Positions 23,689 through 31,900 are shown, numbered from the stretch's first letter. The stretch: DNA of 64,000 bases from Bradyrhizobium campsiandrae (GCF_014529705.1 NZ_JAANIH010000031.1:32148-96147); one strand, 5' to 3'. A program made the numbers and translations. The notes: generated by a model not told the origin, from the sequence alone.

Positions 23689-24075
23689 ATGACGTCAGCC
23701 GAACTCGCCGATCTCTATCGCAGCTACATTGCCTGCCTGAACCAGCAGGATTGGACGATGCTCGGGCAGTTCGTGCACGATGACGTCAGCCACAATGCGA
23801 AGCCATTGGGGCTCTCCGGCTATCGCGCCATGCTGGAGCAGGATTTTCGCCAGATTCCGGATCTGCAGTTCGACATCGAACTGCTGGTCTGCGAGCCGCC
23901 GCGCATTGCCGCAAGGCTCAAATTCGACTGCAGACCTGTCGGGCTTTTCCTCGGGCTTGCCGTCAACGGCAAGCGCGTGTCGTTTTGCGAGAACGTGATC
24001 TACGAAATCCGTGACGGAAAGATCTACCAGGTGTGGTCGATCATCGACAAGGCGGCGATCGAGGCGCAGCTCTGA
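23689..24075 (+). CDS. SnoaL/NTF2-like ester cyclase family protein
   Basis: A 128-residue alpha+beta barrel protein. LADLYRSYIACLNQQDWTMLGQFVHDDVSHNAKPLGLSGYRAML and the C-terminal DGKIYQVWSIIDKAAIEAQL are typical of SnoaL-type polyketide cyclase-like proteins. No specific catalytic role can be assigned. ATG 23689 follows GCAGGAGC. Confidence 0.85.
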   Translation: MTSAELADLYRSYIACLNQQDWTMLGQFVHDDVSHNAKPLGLSGYRAMLEQDFRQIPDLQFDIELLVCEPPRIAARLKFDCRPVGLFLGLAVNGKRVSFCENVIYEIRDGKIYQVWSIIDKAAIEAQL

Positions 24076-24092
24076 GGCTGGCCTCGACCAAC

Positions 24093-25319
24093 TCAGGCCG
24101 CCAAAGGCGCCGGTGCCGGCTCGCTTTGCGGCTTCGGGAACGGGCGGAACGTCATCGCCATCAGGAACGCGCCAAGGCCCATCGCCCAGGAGCCGATATA
24201 GAGCCAGGCGTAGCTGGAGAACGCATCGTAGATCATGCCGCCGGCGAGCGGCCCGGTCGCCATCCCGAGACTGCCGGCCATCGCGGTGCCGCCGATCACG
24301 GTGCCCATCATGCGCAGCGGAAAGTTCTCGCGGATGATCACCGCGTAGAGCGGCATGGTGCCGGCATAGATGAAGCCGAACACCATGGCGACCGCATAGA
24401 AGGTCGTGAGCTGGTGGGCGAAGACATAGGCGAGCGCGCCGAAGGCTTGCGCGAGCAGGCCCGAGACCAGCACGCGCTTGGCACCGAGACGGTCGCCCAT
24501 CAGGCCGAAGGCGATGCGGCCGCCGAGACCGGCGAGGCCCTCGACGCTGTAGATCGTCACCGCCGAGATCAGCGGAATGCCGCAGGTCACGGCGTAGCTG
24601 ACGGTGTGGATGATCGGGCCCGAATGGGTGGCGCAGCAGAAGAAATTGGTGGCGAGCAGGATCAGGAATTGCGGCGAGCGCAGCGCCTCGCTCCTGGACA
24701 TCTCGGCTTGCGCGCCGCCCTCGCCCGCAGCCGCCATCGGCGGATTCGCCAGCGCCGGCGGACGGCGCACCAGGAGCGCGACCGGAATCATGATGGCGCC
24801 GACCACCAGCGCCACGATCTGCATCGCGGTGCGCCAGTCATGGTGCGAGACGAGCCAGGCCGCAAACGGCGACATCGTCATCGGGGCGACGCCCATGCCG
24901 GCCGAGACCAGCGACACCGCAAGGGCGCGATGGGTGTCGAACCAGCCGGTGACGGTCGCCATCATCGGCGCGAAGATCGCCGCGCAGGAGGCGCCGGTCA
25001 GGAGGCCGAACACGAACTGGAACACGATCAGCGAGGTCGCATGGCTGGCGGCGAACAGGCTCAGCGCCAGCACGGTCGATCCCGTCAGCACCACCGGCAG
25101 CGGACCGAACTTGTCCGTCAGCGTGCCCCAGATCATGCTGCTGAAGGCCATCGCCAGAAAGCCGATGGTCATGGCGCTGGAGATGCCGGTCACGGACCAA
25201 CCGGTGTCCTTGGCGATCGGCTGCAGGAACACCGGCAGCGAAAACATGCCGCCGATGGCGACGCAACCGAGCAGGCCGCCGGCGGCGACGATCACCCAGC
25301 GATAGTTGGAAGAAGTCAT
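24093..25319 (-). CDS. MFS transporter
   Basis: A 408-residue major facilitator with about 12 hydrophobic segments. The loop 2-3 signature appears as GTLTDKFGPLPVVLTGS and the mid-loop one as GLMGDRLGAKRVL. The sequence GWSVTGISSAMTIGFLAMAFSSMIWG resembles oxalate/formate-type or monocarboxylate MFS carriers. The substrate is not determinable. ATG 25319 follows GGGAGACAAC. Confidence 0.88.
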   Translation of the reverse strand: MTSSNYRWVIVAAGGLLGCVAIGGMFSLPVFLQPIAKDTGWSVTGISSAMTIGFLAMAFSSMIWGTLTDKFGPLPVVLTGSTVLALSLFAASHATSLIVFQFVFGLLTGASCAAIFAPMMATVTGWFDTHRALAVSLVSAGMGVAPMTMSPFAAWLVSHHDWRTAMQIVALVVGAIMIPVALLVRRPPALANPPMAAAGEGGAQAEMSRSEALRSPQFLILLATNFFCCATHSGPIIHTVSYAVTCGIPLISAVTIYSVEGLAGLGGRIAFGLMGDRLGAKRVLVSGLLAQAFGALAYVFAHQLTTFYAVAMVFGFIYAGTMPLYAVIIRENFPLRMMGTVIGGTAMAGSLGMATGPLAGGMIYDAFSSYAWLYIGSWAMGLGAFLMAMTFRPFPKPQSEPAPAPLAA

Positions 25320-25503
25320 TGTTGTCTCCCGTCAGGTCTGTCTCACGTGGAAGACGAATGGGAATGGCGAAAGCAGACAGCCGAGCCTAATTTATTTCGC
25401 GGGCCGCCGCGACCGCCGCCGGGAAATGGTTCCACCGCGACACCGCTGGGCGTGCGCGTCCGCGCTGCCGACTTTCCGGCAGCAGATGTCAGGAAGATCA
25501 TTC

Positions 25504-25965
25504 ATGCCAAAAATCGAAATTGCCGCTGTCCCGACCCGCAAGGGCTCCGGCTATCCTGCGCCCTTCGACGCCCCTTGCACCGAGCGCATCCGCAAGCGGC
25601 TCGGCGATGCCGGCGGCCTGTCTGATTTCGGCGTCAACTTGATGCGCCTGCCGCCGGGGAACTGGTCGAGCCAGCGGCACTGGCATTCGCATGAGGACGA
25701 ATTCGTCTACGTGCTCGAAGGCGAAGTGATCCTCGTCGAGGACCACGGCGAAACCGCGCTACGCGCGGGCGACTGCGCCGCCTTCCCAAAGAACAGCGGC
25801 AACGGCCACCACATGATCAACCGCTCGGATAAGGTCGCCATCTATCTCGAAGTGGGGTCACGCTCGCCAGACGACCTCACCACCTGCTCCGACATCGACA
25901 TGATGAGCGCAAATGCTGACGGACGGTTCGTGCACAAGGACGGCACGCCCTATCCCGAGACGTAA
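25504..25965 (+). CDS. Cupin-domain protein
   Basis: A 153-residue single cupin. The metal-binding motif 1 is complete: WHSHEDEFVYVLEGEVILVED (G-x5-H-x-H-x3-4-E), and motif 2 carries GHHMINRSD. It could be a dioxygenase, isomerase or simple ligand-binding cupin. It lies divergently from the MFS gene across 184 bp; I see no clear operator in that gap. Confidence 0.87.
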   Translation: MPKIEIAAVPTRKGSGYPAPFDAPCTERIRKRLGDAGGLSDFGVNLMRLPPGNWSSQRHWHSHEDEFVYVLEGEVILVEDHGETALRAGDCAAFPKNSGNGHHMINRSDKVAIYLEVGSRSPDDLTTCSDIDMMSANADGRFVHKDGTPYPET

Positions 25966-25976
25966 ATCGCAAGGCG

Positions 25977-26555
25977 TCATGTCGCGACGCGCTTACGCCA
26001 ATCAGCCACGGTGAGCCATAAGGCCGAGACCAGGAAATACAGCGCCCCCACCCCGGCATATCCGGCGACATTCGCGATCGACGGAACTGCCGGCGTCGTG
26101 GCCTGAAAGATGAAGAAGCCGCCCGCAAGCGCCGACTGACCGCCACTGAGCACCATGGCCCATTGCGCGCCGAAATTCTGCCAGCGCCGGATCGCGGTTC
26201 CCAGCTGGAGCAGGCCGGATAGGATCGCCCAGGCGCCGAACACACCAAGCACCCAATTCATACTCATTTGCAAGGCAAGGATGACCGCGACGGCGGTCAC
26301 GAGGCTGACCAGGACGTTGAGCGCCTGCGTGCGGTTTTGCGAGAGGCCGCCGCTGCGCAAGGCGTCCACGCCATTGGCTGCGGCGTCCCATGCCGGATAG
26401 AGCACGAGCAGGACGCCGGCGATGACAGGAGATGACGATGCAACGGCAAAGGCGGCAACGACCCAGGCGACGGAGAACGCCGCCCGGAGGAAATAATATT
26501 GCTTGAGCCATTGTTCGCGATCGTCGCGAACGAGATCCATTTGATGATGAGCCAT
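25977..26555 (-). CDS. DUF308 (HdeD-like) membrane protein
   Basis: A 192-residue integral membrane protein with about five hydrophobic segments, among them FSVAWVVAAFAVASSSPVIAG and LNVLVSLVTAVAVILAL. The overall pattern is that of DUF308/HdeD-like proteins. ATG 26555 follows AAAGGAGACGACA. A TACC-N8-GGTA site 13 bp upstream of the start matches the one in front of the adjacent tetR gene, so the TetR protein probably represses both. Confidence 0.82.
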   Translation of the reverse strand: MAHHQMDLVRDDREQWLKQYYFLRAAFSVAWVVAAFAVASSSPVIAGVLLVLYPAWDAAANGVDALRSGGLSQNRTQALNVLVSLVTAVAVILALQMSMNWVLGVFGAWAILSGLLQLGTAIRRWQNFGAQWAMVLSGGQSALAGGFFIFQATTPAVPSIANVAGYAGVGALYFLVSALWLTVADWRKRVAT

Positions 26556-26567
26556 TGTCGTCTCCTT

Positions 26568-26583
26568 TACCTACTAGTTGGTA
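26568..26583. promoter_or_regulatory. Putative TetR operator before DUF308 gene
   Basis: TACCTACTAGTTGGTA: outer TACC/GGTA dyad with an eight-base centre. The same site with one change lies before the tetR gene at 27232-27247. Overlap with the promoter/leader of the DUF308 gene fits repression. Confidence 0.65.
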
Positions 26584-26635
26584 GCCTTAACCCACGGAGG
26601 CATGCCGGGCGTCGTTGCCGTCTCGCCGATGTCTC

Positions 26636-27220
26636 TCAGTGCTTCGCGGACAGCCGCTCCAGCAGCGGAGCGGTGATGACGCCAAACATCTTGGGATCGC
26701 CATAGGCGCGCGCCGACAGCATCGCGCCGTGAATGGTCGCCATGAATCCTTCCGCCTCGACCCGCGCCGTGCCGGAGAGCTTGAACTGTCCCTTCCGCTT
26801 GCCGCGCTCCAGCACCGATGTCAGCCAGGACGCCAGCGCGCGGAAATGCGAGCGGACTTCGAGCGCCACCTCCTCGGGAAGGATCGGAAGCTCGCTAGCC
26901 AGCAGCACGCAAACGCAGAAAGGCGCCGTCGCATCGCTGATGCACGCCTCCCAATACGCGACATAGCTCTCGAGCTGCTCGCGCGGATCGGGGACGTTGC
27001 GCTCGAGTGCTGCCAACCCCACCTCGGCCTCCTCGCGATAGCGTGACACGAGGATACGGACGAGATCGACCTTGCTGGCGAAATGGTGGTGGATGCTCGG
27101 CTTGCGGATGCCGACCACCTCCGCGACGTCGGCGTAGCTGAAGCCGTTGTAGCCACCCGCGATGATCAGCTTGCGGGCACAGGCCAGAATGTCGTCGGCG
27201 GTGGAGGAAACGTTGCTCAT
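26636..27220 (-). CDS. TetR/AcrR-family regulator
   Basis: A 194-residue TetR protein. The HTH is in GYNGFSYADVAEVVGIRKPSIHHHFASKVDLV. The ligand domain contains CVCVLLASELPILPEEVALEV, a pattern shared with the TetR at 30194, so the two are paralogues. ATG 27220 is chosen over an upstream start because the operator dyad at 27232-27247 would then lie inside the coding region. The downstream gene on the same strand (DUF308) shares its operator. Confidence 0.9.
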   Translation of the reverse strand: MSNVSSTADDILACARKLIIAGGYNGFSYADVAEVVGIRKPSIHHHFASKVDLVRILVSRYREEAEVGLAALERNVPDPREQLESYVAYWEACISDATAPFCVCVLLASELPILPEEVALEVRSHFRALASWLTSVLERGKRKGQFKLSGTARVEAEGFMATIHGAMLSARAYGDPKMFGVITAPLLERLSAKH

Positions 27221-27231
27221 GCCCGTATAGC

Positions 27232-27247
27232 TACCTTCTAGTTGGTA
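27232..27247. promoter_or_regulatory. Putative TetR operator before tetR gene
   Basis: TACCTTCTAGTTGGTA lies 12 bp upstream of the tetR ATG and differs at one position from the site at 26568-26583. Two near-identical dyads in front of two adjacent genes make autoregulation plus local control likely. Confidence 0.7.
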
Positions 27248-27298
27248 GATCGTCAAGAACGGGATGCTTCACTCCCGCGTGAGTGCTAGGAGCCTTGA

Positions 27299-27808
27299 AT
27301 GACCATTCGCCCGATCGTCCGCTATCCCGACCTCCGGCTCGCCCTGCCCGCTCGTCCCGTCACCACCTTCGACGACGGCTTGCGCGCGCTGGCGATCGAT
27401 CTGCTGGACACCATGCGCGCCGCGCCGGGCATCGGGATCACGGCGCCGCATATCGGCGTGCCCCTGCGCGTCGTCGTGCTGGAGCTCGACGCCAAGACGG
27501 GAGCGCAGACCTATATCAATCCCAGGATTGAATGGGCCTCGCCCGAGATGATCCTTCACAAGGAGGGCAGCGTCTCGATGCCGGGCGTGAATGACGAAGT
27601 GCAGCGCCACGCGCGCGTGCGGATCAGTTATCAGGATCTCGACGGCGCCACGCAAACCGAGGAGTCCGACGGCTTGCGCGCCGTCTGCCATCAGCACGAG
27701 ATCGACCAGCTCGACGGGATGTTCTGGATCCAACGGCTGTCGCGGCTCAAGCGTGAGCGGCTGGTGAAGAAGTTCGAGAAGATGTCGCGGAACTCACAGG
27801 TCTCGTAG
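27299..27808 (+). CDS. Peptide deformylase homologue with degenerate metal site
   Basis: A 169-residue PDF-fold protein, full length by alignment in mind with Def. All three signature motifs are altered. Motif 1 reads GIGITAPHIG, with His51 where Gln is invariant. Motif 2 reads EGSVSMP, with Ser91 replacing the Cys metal ligand. Motif 3 reads HEIDQ, with Gln137 replacing the second His ligand; H133 and E134 remain. With only one of three metal ligands kept it is unlikely to be an active deformylase, so the symbol def is not used. The strand order and GVPLRVVVLE segments are normal. It faces the AraC gene. Confidence 0.87.
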   Translation: MTIRPIVRYPDLRLALPARPVTTFDDGLRALAIDLLDTMRAAPGIGITAPHIGVPLRVVVLELDAKTGAQTYINPRIEWASPEMILHKEGSVSMPGVNDEVQRHARVRISYQDLDGATQTEESDGLRAVCHQHEIDQLDGMFWIQRLSRLKRERLVKKFEKMSRNSQVS

Positions 27809-27849
27809 GGCGAATCACCGCAAGCGTGATCCGTCCTGTCCGCGGTGCA

Positions 27850-28728
27850 TCACTTCAGCGGCAGGAACACGTCCGCGACCGTCTCATGCTCCGGCACATC
27901 AGGGAAGAAGCTCAGCCGCTGGCAATAGATCGGGAAGTCACGCGCCTCCTCGCCGCTGGCCGGAAGCCAGTCGCGATAAAGAAACAGCGCGGCGGGCTCG
28001 AGATTGTCGGTGTAGCCGACGACGCGCAGCACGGCGCAGCGTCCGCCGGGGATCTCGCCGGCCTTGATGTCTTCGCCGCATCCGGCGATCGGCTGGTCGG
28101 TGCCGACGCAGAGGTCGATGCTGTAATCGGAAGGCTGCTCGGGCCGCCGCTCGGAGCGCCAGACCGTGAAGGTCGGATGAGCGCTGGGGTGCAGGCCTGT
28201 TGCCTTGCGCCAGGCGATGAAGCGCTGGATGGTGGCGCCCAGCGTTGCAGGGCTGCCCCGATGCTCCATGATCGCCACCCGCGTGGTGGGCACCTCGTGG
28301 ATCGTCACGTCGTCAGGTGTAAAAGTCTTCATGAGCTTGCTCCTCGCGATGTCCAGAGGCCCGAAGGCCGCAAGCCACGGCTCCCAATCGGGAGATTTCT
28401 GGAACGATGACGGCGATTGGCCGAACCGTTGCCGAAAGGCGCGGGCGAAGGCATCGGGCGCGTCGTAACCGGCATCCATCCCAATCTCCGTGACGCTTTG
28501 GGCGCCAGCAAACGCCAGCCGGTACGAAGCCCGCTTCATGCGGGCCAGCTGGACATAGCGATGCACCGACAGCCCGAAGGTCGCGGTGAACTGCCGGTGG
28601 AAATGGAATTTCGAGAAGGCCGCAACCGCACTCAAGCTGTCCAGATCCAGATCAGCGTCGAGATGCCGGTCGATATGATCCAGCACCCGCCGCATCCGGG
28701 CCTGATAGTTCTGCAGTGCCGCCGTCAT
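27850..28728 (-). CDS. AraC-type regulator with GyrI-like effector domain
   Basis: A 292-residue protein. The N-terminal 110 residues are the double-HTH AraC domain (LDSLSAVAAFSKFHFHRQFTA and SVTEIGMDAGYDAPDAFARAFRQRFG). The C-terminal 155 residues are a GyrI-like/SOUL small-molecule binding domain (VTIHEVPTTRVAIMEHRGSPATL, then CAVLRVVGYTDNLEPAALFLY). This is the Rob/BmrR-like arrangement for multidrug or toxin sensing. ATG 28728 follows GGAGGAGGGACG. Confidence 0.9.
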   Translation of the reverse strand: MTAALQNYQARMRRVLDHIDRHLDADLDLDSLSAVAAFSKFHFHRQFTATFGLSVHRYVQLARMKRASYRLAFAGAQSVTEIGMDAGYDAPDAFARAFRQRFGQSPSSFQKSPDWEPWLAAFGPLDIARSKLMKTFTPDDVTIHEVPTTRVAIMEHRGSPATLGATIQRFIAWRKATGLHPSAHPTFTVWRSERRPEQPSDYSIDLCVGTDQPIAGCGEDIKAGEIPGGRCAVLRVVGYTDNLEPAALFLYRDWLPASGEEARDFPIYCQRLSFFPDVPEHETVADVFLPLK

Positions 28729-28838
28729 CGTCCCTCCTCCGTGGCGGCTCCAGTTCATCGCGGACGGGCCTGATGTGCTCGACCGATCTTGCGGTTTTGG
28801 ACGGGAGATTTTCAACGACCAATTTCGAAAGAAAGCGC

Positions 28839-28872
28839 GTAGGATCGGAGCGCGAAGCGAGCCCCATCCTAC
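28839..28872. repeat. Short REP-like hairpin
   Basis: GTAGGAT at 28839-28845 is inverted as ATCCTAC at 28866-28872, with GC-rich, partly complementary sequence between. The end sequence is the same as that of the larger palindrome at 31207-31289, so both probably belong to one dispersed family. It lies between the AraC and GFA-like genes. Confidence 0.5.
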
Positions 28873-28883
28873 AGGCTGAAACC

Positions 28884-29393
28884 ATGCCCCCTGCTCCCGT
28901 CATGACGGCATCATGCGTTTGCGGCCGCGTCAAACTCAAGGCGTCAGGCAGTCCGATCATCAGCGCCACCTGCTATTGCAACGACTGCCAGAATGGCGCG
29001 GCTCAGATCGAGGCGTTGCCCCATGCACCCGCTGTGCGCGACCCCGACGGTGGCTCGAGCTACATCCTGTATCGAAAAGACCGCTTTGAATGCACTGACG
29101 GTGCCGAATTGCTGCGATCCTTCAAGCTCAAGGAGACGTCGCCGACCAACCGGGTGGCCGCGACCTGCTGCAACTCGGCCCTGTTCATGAATTTCGACCG
29201 GGGGCCGCACTGGGTCTCGGTCTACAGGAGCCGATGTCACGGCGAACTTCCGCCCCTTCGGGCCCGGATCTTCACCAGATCCAGGCCTGAAGGCGCCGTC
29301 CCTGCGGACGACGTGCCCAACTACAAGAGCTTCCCACCGAGCTTCATCATCAAGATGATCGCCTCGCGCATCGCCATGGCGCTGGGGCGATAG
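28884..29393 (+). CDS. GFA-like zinc-binding protein (DUF6151-type)
   Basis: A 169-residue protein with the cysteine layout of glutathione-dependent formaldehyde-activating enzyme-like proteins: CVCG, then CYCNDCQ, then ATCCNSALF. These ligate structural and catalytic zinc ions in the family. The C-terminal Pro/Arg-rich region (SRPEGAVPADDVPNY) resembles the DUF6151 subgroup. Catalysis is unproven for that group. ATG 28884; a second Met at 28902 is also possible. Confidence 0.8.
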   Translation: MPPAPVMTASCVCGRVKLKASGSPIISATCYCNDCQNGAAQIEALPHAPAVRDPDGGSSYILYRKDRFECTDGAELLRSFKLKETSPTNRVAATCCNSALFMNFDRGPHWVSVYRSRCHGELPPLRARIFTRSRPEGAVPADDVPNYKSFPPSFIIKMIASRIAMALGR

Positions 29394-29426
29394 CCGCTCG
29401 ACCGATCCTGCAAGCTACGAGCTGAA

Positions 29427-30080
29427 TCAAGCTGCCTTGGTCGGCTCGGACATCGTTATCCGGTTCTTGACGCTGGGACGCTCCTGCATCCTTGCATACC
29501 ATGCCAGAAGAGCCTCGCACCCCGCCGGCACCGGCACACTCAGGAGTCCCGCGAAGATCAGGCCGCCTATGAGGGTGATATCGGCCATCGTGAACGCCTC
29601 GCCGGCGATGAACGGCTGTTGCTTTAGAATGCCGTCAAAGTAGTGCATCCCCCTGAGGGCCTTGTCACGCTGGCGGAATCCCCATTCGGGGTTCTGATAG
29701 ATCTCGACATGGGGCCCAAGACCCGGCGTGGCGTGGTGGAAATAGACGCTGATGGCATCGAGCACCTCCAGTTCAGCGCGCTTGCTCATCATGTGAATCA
29801 CGCCCTTTTCGCGCGGGGTCCTGCCGGTCAGCGTCGGCGCGCCATCGAGCGCATCAAGGTACTCGGTAATGGCCGTGCACTCGCCAATGAAGGTCCCGTC
29901 GTCGAGTTCGAGCACCGGCAGGGTGCCGGAGTAGTTCTTGGCGAGGAATTCGGGCTTCTTGTGCTCGCCCTTGTAGAGATCGACCAATACGAACTGCGCG
30001 TGCGCCTGCAGGTTCTTTTCGGCCAGGGCGATACGGACGCGGGCCGGATATGGACCAGTTGGCCAATCGTAAATCTTCAT
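29427..30080 (-). CDS. Glutathione S-transferase family protein, TetR-controlled
   Basis: A 217-residue GST. The N-domain has MKIYDWPTGPYPARVRIALAEKNL, NYSGTLPVLELDDGTFIGECTAITEYLD (SE-type GSH site as EC-T) and the C-domain has PFIAGEAFTMADITLIGGL with the N-capping motif. ATG 30080 follows AGAGGAATCACG. Two copies of TACCTGTCACTTGGTA lie between it and the divergent tetR gene. Confidence 0.9.
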   Translation of the reverse strand: MKIYDWPTGPYPARVRIALAEKNLQAHAQFVLVDLYKGEHKKPEFLAKNYSGTLPVLELDDGTFIGECTAITEYLDALDGAPTLTGRTPREKGVIHMMSKRAELEVLDAISVYFHHATPGLGPHVEIYQNPEWGFRQRDKALRGMHYFDGILKQQPFIAGEAFTMADITLIGGLIFAGLLSVPVPAGCEALLAWYARMQERPSVKNRITMSEPTKAA

Positions 30081-30097
30081 CGTGATTCCTCTTTGTC

Positions 30098-30113
30098 TAC
30101 CTGTCACTTGGTA
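30098..30113. promoter_or_regulatory. TetR operator copy 1 (gst side)
   Basis: TACCTGTCACTTGGTA, identical to the copy at 30153-30168 and sharing the TACC...TTGGTA frame with the sites at 26568 and 27232. It lies 18 bp upstream of the gst start codon. Confidence 0.75.
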
Positions 30114-30152
30114 GGTCCGATATGAAGACTTCCAATTCGGCTGGTCAAGCCC

Positions 30153-30168
30153 TACCTGTCACTTGGTA
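30153..30168. promoter_or_regulatory. TetR operator copy 2 (tetR side)
   Basis: Second identical TACCTGTCACTTGGTA, 55 bp from the first and 26 bp before the tetR GTG. A site at each end of the shared intergenic region fits repression of both divergent genes. Confidence 0.75.
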
Positions 30169-30193
30169 GATAACGAAGCAGTGAGGCGACGAC

Positions 30194-30757
30194 GTGAGTT
30201 CAAGCGCTCGAGAGGCCATCTTGGCGGCAGCAAAGCGGACCGCGCAGGCGCACGGCTATGGCGGCCTGAACTTCCGCGATCTCGCCGATGAAGTCGGGAT
30301 CAAGGCCGCCAGCATCTACCACCATTTTCCAAGCAAGGCCGATCTGGGCGCGGCCGTCGCGCGGCGTTACTGGGAGGACACCGCCGCCCAGCTCGAGGCG
30401 ATGCTGGCGGAAACCGCCGATCCCGTCCGCTGCCTGCGTCGATATCCCGAAGTGTTTCGCAAAGCGCTCGAGAACGACAATCGCATGTGCCTCTGCAGCT
30501 TCATGTCCGCGGAAGTCGAGGACCTGCCGGGCGCGGTCAAGAAGGAAGTCCTGGCATTTGCCGATGTCAACGTGGCGTGGCTGAGCAAGCTGCTGGTGGC
30601 AGCTAGCCTGGTCAGTTCGAGAAAGAGCGAACAGCGCGCCCGCGCCATTTTCGCAGCCATCGCCGGCGCGCAGCTCATCGCCAGGAGCCGCTCCGATATT
30701 TCACTCTACGATTCGACGATCGACAATTATCGCGCTGCGGGTCTTCTGCCGGTGTAG
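30194..30757 (+). CDS. TetR/AcrR-family regulator (paralogue of 26636)
   Basis: A 187-residue TetR protein. The HTH is GYGGLNFRDLADEVGIKAASIYHHFPSKADLG, and the ligand domain contains CLCSFMSAEVEDLPGAVKKEVLAF, in the same position as the CVCVLLASE block of the TetR at 26636. GTG 30194 is the start, since the operator copies lie just before it. It is divergent from gst, its likely target. Confidence 0.9.
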   Translation: MSSSAREAILAAAKRTAQAHGYGGLNFRDLADEVGIKAASIYHHFPSKADLGAAVARRYWEDTAAQLEAMLAETADPVRCLRRYPEVFRKALENDNRMCLCSFMSAEVEDLPGAVKKEVLAFADVNVAWLSKLLVAASLVSSRKSEQRARAIFAAIAGAQLIARSRSDISLYDSTIDNYRAAGLLPV

Positions 30758-30795
30758 ATGGTTCTGACATCAGACCGCAGTGGGGCAGCGACGCC

Positions 30796-30856
30796 CTACT
30801 CCCACTCGATCGTCCCGGGCGGCTTGCTGGTCACGTCGTACACCATCACGTTCTCC
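30796..30856 (-). pseudogene. guaA 3'-end fragment (att-like copy 1)
   Basis: On the minus strand this reads ENVMVYDVTSKPPGTIEWE-stop, nearly the C-terminus of GuaA encoded at 61577. Over the first ~55 bases the two differ at about seven positions, nearly all silent, so this piece comes from a different guaA allele rather than from a recent copy of the local gene. Such 3'-end duplications are left by elements that integrate into the guaA 3' end. Confidence 0.8.
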
Positions 30857-30938
30857 GGGCCTGAAGGGCCGCCCGGCCGAACGGACTGTAGTGCATTTTT
30901 GTGCATTGTCAGCGTAACTCACAACAATCAACTTGGGA

Positions 30939-31193
30939 TCAGAATTTAATCTTGCGCAACCTTGGTCGCTCGCGAGGCGGAATATCGCCTTCACGCAAGG
31001 GCGACGCCATCAGCGAGCGTACAATGCTCGGGACTTTCGACAATCGCAGCCATTCGTCGTAACTTAGGACAACAACCTGCTTTTTGCCGTGACGCGTGAT
31101 CACGACGGGTTTGCCCTCGATGGCTTCATCGACGACCGCGGAGAGATTGGCCTTTGCATCACGAAGCTGAACTTTGCGCACGGCGTACCTCAC
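30939..31193 (-). CDS. Phd/YefM-type antitoxin, orphan
   Basis: An 84-residue antitoxin. VQLRDAKANLSAVVDEAIEGKPVVITRHGKKQVVVLSYDEW is the conserved Phd/YefM N-terminal DNA-binding region (quoted here in segments: VQLRDAKANLSAVVDEAIEG and KPVVITRHGKKQVVVLSYDE). The toxin gene (PIN or ParE/RelE) normally follows immediately on the same strand, but downstream there is only about 80 bp before the guaA fragment, so the toxin is missing. ATG 31193. Confidence 0.85.
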   Translation of the reverse strand: MRYAVRKVQLRDAKANLSAVVDEAIEGKPVVITRHGKKQVVVLSYDEWLRLSKVPSIVRSLMASPLREGDIPPRERPRLRKIKF

Positions 31194-31206
31194 TTAGTCG
31201 TAGCAG

Positions 31207-31289
31207 CCGTAGGATGGGTAGAGCGAAAGCGAAACCCATCAATTCTTTTCCGACGCGATGGGTTTCGCTGCGCTCTACCCATCCTACGG
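31207..31289. repeat. Long palindromic REP/MITE-like repeat
   Basis: A left arm of about 34 bases beginning CCGTAGGATGGGTAGAGCGA is repeated in inverted orientation up to 31289, around a 16-base centre. The two arms differ by one or two bases. It lies between the antitoxin and the SUKH-like gene. The end sequence recurs in the hairpin at 28839. Confidence 0.75.
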
Positions 31290-31300
31290 GCTACTGCTCA

Positions 31301-31900
31301 TTAGCTATTGCGCTCGACCAGATCGGACCAGAACGTGATGTGCTTGACGGGTTGCGATAGCGGACGGCTCGGATCAACAAAGTCGCGCTCAAAATAGTCG
31401 GCCAAGTCAGCACCGTAATAGATCAGGTCGGACTGATAGATCGAGAAAACAGGGTTTCCTGGCTCATTTGGCTCCGCAGGCAAGTAACGATGCGAGACCA
31501 AAGGGATCAACTTAGGCGCGCTGCCGATGATCTTCTCAAGCACCTCCGATCGAGCCTCGGCCGTTCCAGGCTTATCGCCCCACTCCGGCCACCACAGGGC
31601 GTTGTTTTCAACATCGAATAGAAGCCCCTCCAAGGGCCACTTCAGCATCTCGCGAATTTCCTTGTCGTCCGAACGCCAATCGTAGCCAAGGATAGGCCGA
31701 CGATCTCGTAGCAGAGCCACAAGATCCGGCGGAAATACAAGGCCGTACTTGGCCTGTGCAACATCAAGTTCGGACTGCGTATAGCCCTCCGCCCACAAGC
31801 GACCTTCCGCCCGACGCTTTCGCTGAAAATCACTGATGATCGGTTCGCCAAATTCGACCGACACGCCAGCGTTGCCTTCGTCCTTGTTGCCTTGCCCCAT
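31301..31900 (-). CDS. SMI1/KNR4 (SUKH)-like protein
   Basis: A 199-residue protein. The segment TQSELDVAQAKYGLVFPPDLVALLRDRRP followed by W-rich ALWWPEWGDKP and VSHRYLPAEP...NPVFSIYQSDLIYYG fits SUKH-superfamily proteins, which are mostly immunity proteins against contact or secreted toxins. No toxin gene is adjacent. Lower similarity to its neighbours in base composition suggests acquisition. ATG 31900. Confidence 0.7.
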   Translation of the reverse strand: MGQGNKDEGNAGVSVEFGEPIISDFQRKRRAEGRLWAEGYTQSELDVAQAKYGLVFPPDLVALLRDRRPILGYDWRSDDKEIREMLKWPLEGLLFDVENNALWWPEWGDKPGTAEARSEVLEKIIGSAPKLIPLVSHRYLPAEPNEPGNPVFSIYQSDLIYYGADLADYFERDFVDPSRPLSQPVKHITFWSDLVERNS

